From UPXZ01 sp964634605 (GTDB lineage Bacteria; Bacteroidota; Bacteroidia; Bacteroidales; Paludibacteraceae): a DNA stretch of 45,288 nt. Under the pieces are notes generated by a model. That model was not told where the DNA came from, ran no database searches, and worked only from the letters and a program-made list of their open reading frames with translations. Shown in pieces: positions 42,920-45,288 of this stretch (positions are counted from its first letter, which is position 1; every line of letters begins with the position of its first letter). Both the position numbers and the translations under genes were made by a program. The stretch lies in the NCBI GenBank assembly GCA_964634605.1, contig CAZWLJ010000025.1:1-45288 (forward strand), written 5' to 3'.

Positions 42920-45064
42920 TTATTTATCCACACCTACTCTGTTCAATATAAATGCCAGTTCAAAAGCTGTTTCCTTAATGCCGTCGTAACGACCGGTAGC
43001 ACCTCCGTGTCCGCTGTCCATATTCATTTTCAGGAGCAAAATATTATTGTCAGTTTTCATGGAGCGCAGTTTGGCTACATATTTTGTCGGTTCATGGAAA
43101 AGCACCTGCGAATCGTTGATTCCACCCGTAATCAGCATGTTCGGGTAGTTTTGCGGTTTGATATTGTCGTAGGGCGAATACGAAAGCATGTATTTGAAGT
43201 ATTCTTCATTGTTCGGATTTCCCCACTCTTCGTATTCGCTGGTAGTCAGCGGAAGTGTATCGTCGAGCATGGTGGTTACCACATCCACAAATGGTACCTG
43301 AGCCACGATGGTCTGATACAAATCAGGCCGCATATTAGCCACAGCACCCATCAGCAGTCCTCCAGCGCTTCCACCCATGGCAGCCAGCTTGATGGCCGAA
43401 GTATATTTATCGGCTATCAGTTTCTCGCTGCAGGCAATAAAATCTGTAAATGTATTTTTCTTTTTCAGCAGTTTACCATCTTCATACCACTGTTCTCCCA
43501 GGTCGCTGCCACCGCGTATATGAGCAATTCCAAATACAAATCCCCTGTCAATCAGGCTATAATAACCGGAACTGAAATATACATCCGAACTCATGCCATA
43601 GCTGCCATAGGCATATAGCAGAGCAGGATTGGCGTTGTTTTTCTTCAGTCCTTTCTTGTAAACAATGGACATGGGTACTTTGACACCATCAGCAGCAACT
43701 GCCCAAAGTCTTTCCACTACGTAATCATCGGGATTGAATCCGGATGGAATTTCCTGCTGTTTGAGCAAAGTGGATTTCCCGACCGTGCAATCGTACTCGT
43801 ACAGCGTGGTTGGTCTGTTGAGTGAAGTATATGAATACCTGAAAGTACTGGCTTCATATTCCGGATTGCCGCTTGAGTAGGCATTATAAACCGGCTCCGG
43901 GAAAGATACAAAACGACTTTTACCCGTTTCAAGATTACGAATCTCAAGTTCGGTAAGTCCGTTTTTACGGGTTTCGATTACAATGTATTCTTTCTGAATA
44001 TTCAAACTTTCGATCCGAATATCTTTATTGTGTTTCACAATTTCTTTCCAGGCGCTTCTATTGGCATATTCAGATTTGGCAACCTGATAAACTTTCCCGT
44101 TCAGATTTTGCTTGTCCTTATAGCGGATAAAGAAATATTCCCTGTGCGGATAAATATCATATTCCACATCCTGAACACGCGGGATAAATACTTTAAATTC
44201 ACCTTCAGGATGATCTGCTGAGAGTATTCTTTCCTCTGAAGTGGTGGCACTTGCACATGATATGCTAATCCACTCGCGGGTTTTGGTTCCGGATACACCG
44301 GTACTGAATCTGGTGTCTTTTTCTTCGTATATAAGTTCGGGTTTAGGACCTCCGAGCACCTGACGATACACACGGTACGAACGCAGCGTGATTGGATCTA
44401 TCACACTGTAGAAAATGGTTTTACTGTCATTAGCCCACGCAAAGGATGATGCGCCTTTCACCTCGAAACCGAGATCCTTTCCGGTTGTCAAATCTTTAAT
44501 TTTCAGCTTATAATCGGCAAACGAACCGGTTTCGTTGTAGAAGTAAGCCGATTTTGTGTTGTCGGGGCTTATGGTATTTCCGCCGAACATGTATGCCGGT
44601 TTTCCTTCAGCCAGTTTGTTGACATCAAATGTAACCTCTTCGGGAGCGTTCAGCGAACCTTTTTTTCGGCAATATGTTCGGTACTGCTTCCCTTTTTCGG
44701 TACGTGTGTAGTAGTAATACCCGTTGGAAAGCGTAGGATAAGTCTGGTCATCCTCTTTAATTCGTCCGATTATTTCATCAAAGATTTTTTGTTGTAAATC
44801 TTTTGTTGACGCCATTACAGTATCGGTGTACGCGTTTTCGTCTTTGAGGTATTTTGTCACTTTCGGATTATTCTTATCTTTCATCCAGAAATAGGGGTCG
44901 ATACGTTGCTGGCCAAAATTGGTAAAAGTGTCGGCTTTCACTTCGGCAACGGGTGGTGCCGCAAAATCAGTCTGTTTCAAAATGTTCGTCGGTTTATGTT
45001 GATTGTTACACGAAATCAGAGTCAAAAAAAATGATGCTCCGAAAAATAATATTGAAGTTTTCAT
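42920..45064 (-). CDS. Prolyl oligopeptidase family (S9A) lipoprotein, oligopeptidase B-like
   Basis: A 714-residue serine peptidase. Residues 1-19 form a lipoprotein signal with lipobox LISC (C19), so the enzyme should be anchored in the envelope rather than cytosolic. The N-terminal beta-propeller (about 50-440) opens with the family's DPYFWMKD segment; the alpha/beta hydrolase domain follows. The triad is S566 in GGSAGG, D651 in GGINDSQV and H686 in DSGHGG, with spacing like porcine prolyl oligopeptidase (554, 641, 680). It cuts short peptides, after basic residues if truly oligopeptidase B-like or after proline otherwise. Residues after C19 (NNQHK) do not form an obvious acidic surface-export signal. 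A -7 like element lies 34 bases upstream. Confidence 0.93.
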   Translation of the reverse strand: MKTSILFFGASFFLTLISCNNQHKPTNILKQTDFAAPPVAEVKADTFTNFGQQRIDPYFWMKDKNNPKVTKYLKDENAYTDTVMASTKDLQQKIFDEIIGRIKEDDQTYPTLSNGYYYYTRTEKGKQYRTYCRKKGSLNAPEEVTFDVNKLAEGKPAYMFGGNTISPDNTKSAYFYNETGSFADYKLKIKDLTTGKDLGFEVKGASSFAWANDSKTIFYSVIDPITLRSYRVYRQVLGGPKPELIYEEKDTRFSTGVSGTKTREWISISCASATTSEERILSADHPEGEFKVFIPRVQDVEYDIYPHREYFFIRYKDKQNLNGKVYQVAKSEYANRSAWKEIVKHNKDIRIESLNIQKEYIVIETRKNGLTELEIRNLETGKSRFVSFPEPVYNAYSSGNPEYEASTFRYSYTSLNRPTTLYEYDCTVGKSTLLKQQEIPSGFNPDDYVVERLWAVAADGVKVPMSIVYKKGLKKNNANPALLYAYGSYGMSSDVYFSSGYYSLIDRGFVFGIAHIRGGSDLGEQWYEDGKLLKKKNTFTDFIACSEKLIADKYTSAIKLAAMGGSAGGLLMGAVANMRPDLYQTIVAQVPFVDVVTTMLDDTLPLTTSEYEEWGNPNNEEYFKYMLSYSPYDNIKPQNYPNMLITGGINDSQVLFHEPTKYVAKLRSMKTDNNILLLKMNMDSGHGGATGRYDGIKETAFELAFILNRVGVDK

Positions 45065-45097
45065 AACGGCAATTCGATTTCATTAAGTTTTTCATTA

Positions 45098-45105
45098 CAA
45101 AAATA
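45098..45105 (-). promoter_or_regulatory. Likely -7 element of the S9 peptidase gene (TATTTTTG)
   Basis: The minus strand reads TATTTTTG, matching TAnnTTTG, 34 bases from the start codon. No -33 element at standard spacing. Confidence 0.4.
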
Positions 45106-45219
45106 ATATTAAAAATGAAAAAAAGGACTTTCGGAAAAATTCAATGCGCAGAAAATTCAATTTTAAATGCTGAATAATAAAAACGGATTATTATTTACAA
45201 CAATATTCCGTATCGCAGG

Positions 45220-45250
45220 TTGTATTTTTAACAAAAAAAACATAACTTTG
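45220..45250 (+). promoter_or_regulatory. Promoter reading right out of the window
   Basis: TTG (45220-45222) lies 20 bases upstream of TAACTTTG (45243-45250), a good match to the Bacteroidota pattern. It would drive a plus-strand gene beyond the window end, divergent from the S9 peptidase. The intergenic bases 45106-45219 show nothing else. Confidence 0.55.
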
Positions 45251-45288
45251 TAGGAAGAATAGGATTTAATCTTATTTATTGATTTTCA

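Overview
The window reads as chromosomal DNA of a member of the Bacteroidota, most likely Bacteroidales. The evidence is the -7 element TAnnTTTG (often with a TTG-type -33 element 19-21 bases upstream), the lack of Shine-Dalgarno tracts before most starts, and the gene content: GIN-domain (DUF2807) envelope proteins, a single-chain glycine decarboxylase, PPDK, an OadB-type sodium pump subunit, NhaD, and a fused FtcD-type formimidoyltransferase-cyclodeaminase. No rRNA, prophage, CRISPR array or recognisable defence island was found. I place no genus.

Layout. 1-7156: pheT, a PurF-like protein whose glutaminase site is lost, a tRNA-Asn on the minus strand with its own promoter and terminator, then a PfkB kinase, an EamA transporter and a PlsC acyltransferase on the plus strand. 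7157-17118: an envelope block with a SHOCT/DUF4870 protein, one ABC ATPase with two different MacB-type permeases, a HlyD-type adaptor, a TolC-type outer-membrane protein, a PadR regulator, a PspC-GIN protein and a secreted GIN protein, closed by a strong hairpin terminator. 17136-26246 (minus strand): gcvP, ppdK and uvrA. 26503-34882 (plus strand): TerC, DUF368 (PopT type), OadB, a small OadG-like protein, lepA, nhaD and a MATE exporter, a group rich in sodium- and alkaline-pH-related membrane proteins. 34976-42848: histidine degradation, hutH-hutU-hutI-ftcD. 42920-45064 (minus strand): a lipoprotein prolyl oligopeptidase.

The hut genes form a complete route from histidine to glutamate: HutH gives urocanate, HutU imidazolone propionate, HutI formiminoglutamate, and the fused FtcD passes the formimino group to tetrahydrofolate and releases ammonia. 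The locus has been heavily used by small repeats. Two IS200-like elements (about 650 bp each, transposases about 83% identical) sit in the same orientation between hutH and hutU and between hutI and ftcD. Three short GC-rich palindromes form the 3' end of hutU, part of the 5' coding sequence of hutI and the 3' end of hutI.

The observations most worth checking are the glutaminase-dead PurF paralogue with an intact PRPP loop and iron-sulfur cysteines; the IS200-like elements, whose palindromic ends are more conserved than their transposases and carry compensatory stem changes; the repeat-encoded ends of HutU and HutI; and the TerC-DUF368-OadB-OadG-NhaD grouping. All calls come from reading the sequence; no database search was run.
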